Shown one piece after another: positions 7,218 to 7,293 of a stretch of DNA of 7,293 nucleotides. The notes under the pieces are model-generated. The model saw only the letters and a program-made list of their open reading frames with translations, ran no database searches and was not told where the DNA came from. The stretch comes from a bacterium (lineage in GTDB: Bacteria; Verrucomicrobiota; Verrucomicrobiae; Limisphaerales; J093): positions 1 through 7,293 of the forward strand of contig JAKCAB010000804.1 of NCBI GenBank assembly GCA_021839785.1, read 5' to 3'. Made by a program: the position numbers and the translations under genes. Each line of letters opens with the position of its first letter. The stretch's first letter is position 1.

Positions 7218-7293
7218 AACTGAAAGCAGAACAGATCCATCTCCTCTTCAGAATCGGAGTGGTGATCAAAGGCATTGACGGTCTGGTGGAGAC
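7214..7293 (+). CDS. Probable DUF2127 membrane protein, N-terminus (partial)
   Basis: The gene runs off the right edge; 26 codons are visible from GTG 7214. The reading, KLKAEQIHLLFRIGVVIKG followed by IDGLVE, resembles the opening of DUF2127 predicted membrane proteins, which begin with a short amphipathic stretch, an aromatic-basic pair and a Lys-Gly-x-Asp-Gly-x-x-Glu motif at the first membrane segment. The family's function is not known. The start codon overlaps the stop of the damaged transporter gene as GTGA, in keeping with the other junctions here, and no Shine-Dalgarno sequence is visible. With so few residues the family call is from motif memory only; the start and frame are better supported than the name. 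Confidence 0.5.
   Translation, partial: MKLKAEQIHLLFRIGVVIKGIDGLVE

Overview
The window is a GC-rich piece of a bacterial chromosome in which every gene lies on the + strand with almost no intergenic space. It holds the middle and end of a tripartite RND efflux operon. The dense coding, lipoprotein-type outer-membrane factors, codon use and resemblance of several proteins to families I associate with Verrucomicrobiota suggest a Gram-negative from the PVC group. That placement is an inference from memory, not from a search.

Layout. Positions 1-206 carry the last 67 codons of a sensor histidine kinase (its ATP-binding domain). Positions 203-754 encode a 183-residue outer-membrane lipoprotein of the TolC family that appears to have lost its middle. 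Positions 751-2181 encode a full-length TolC-family lipoprotein, 2186-3289 a membrane-fusion (periplasmic adaptor) protein, and 3286-6357 a complete 1023-residue RND permease. Downstream is a damaged gene for a membrane-anchored dual-specificity-type phosphatase (6354-6799). It is followed by a badly damaged MFS transporter gene (6796-7217) and the first 26 codons of a probable DUF2127 membrane protein (7214 to the window end).

How the genes fit together. The adaptor, permease and intact TolC protein are all that an envelope-spanning pump needs. The kinase just upstream, presumably with a response regulator outside the window, is the likely regulator. Six of the seven gene junctions are 4-base start/stop overlaps (ATGA, GTGA or TTGA) and the seventh is a 4-base gap, so this reads as one translationally coupled transcription unit. 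No internal promoter or terminator was seen, and no RNA gene, mobile element or CRISPR array. There is no stretch over 300 bases without a gene.

The most notable points are these. Three genes (the first TolC gene, the phosphatase and the MFS gene) keep their 5' and 3' ends and their overlaps with neighbours but seem to have lost internal sequence, while the pump genes are intact. This could be real decay or an assembly or sequencing problem. The permease also pairs an Asp-Asp motif in TM4 with a glutamate in TM10 where AcrB has its essential lysine. I did not find a clearly new defence or mobile system here.
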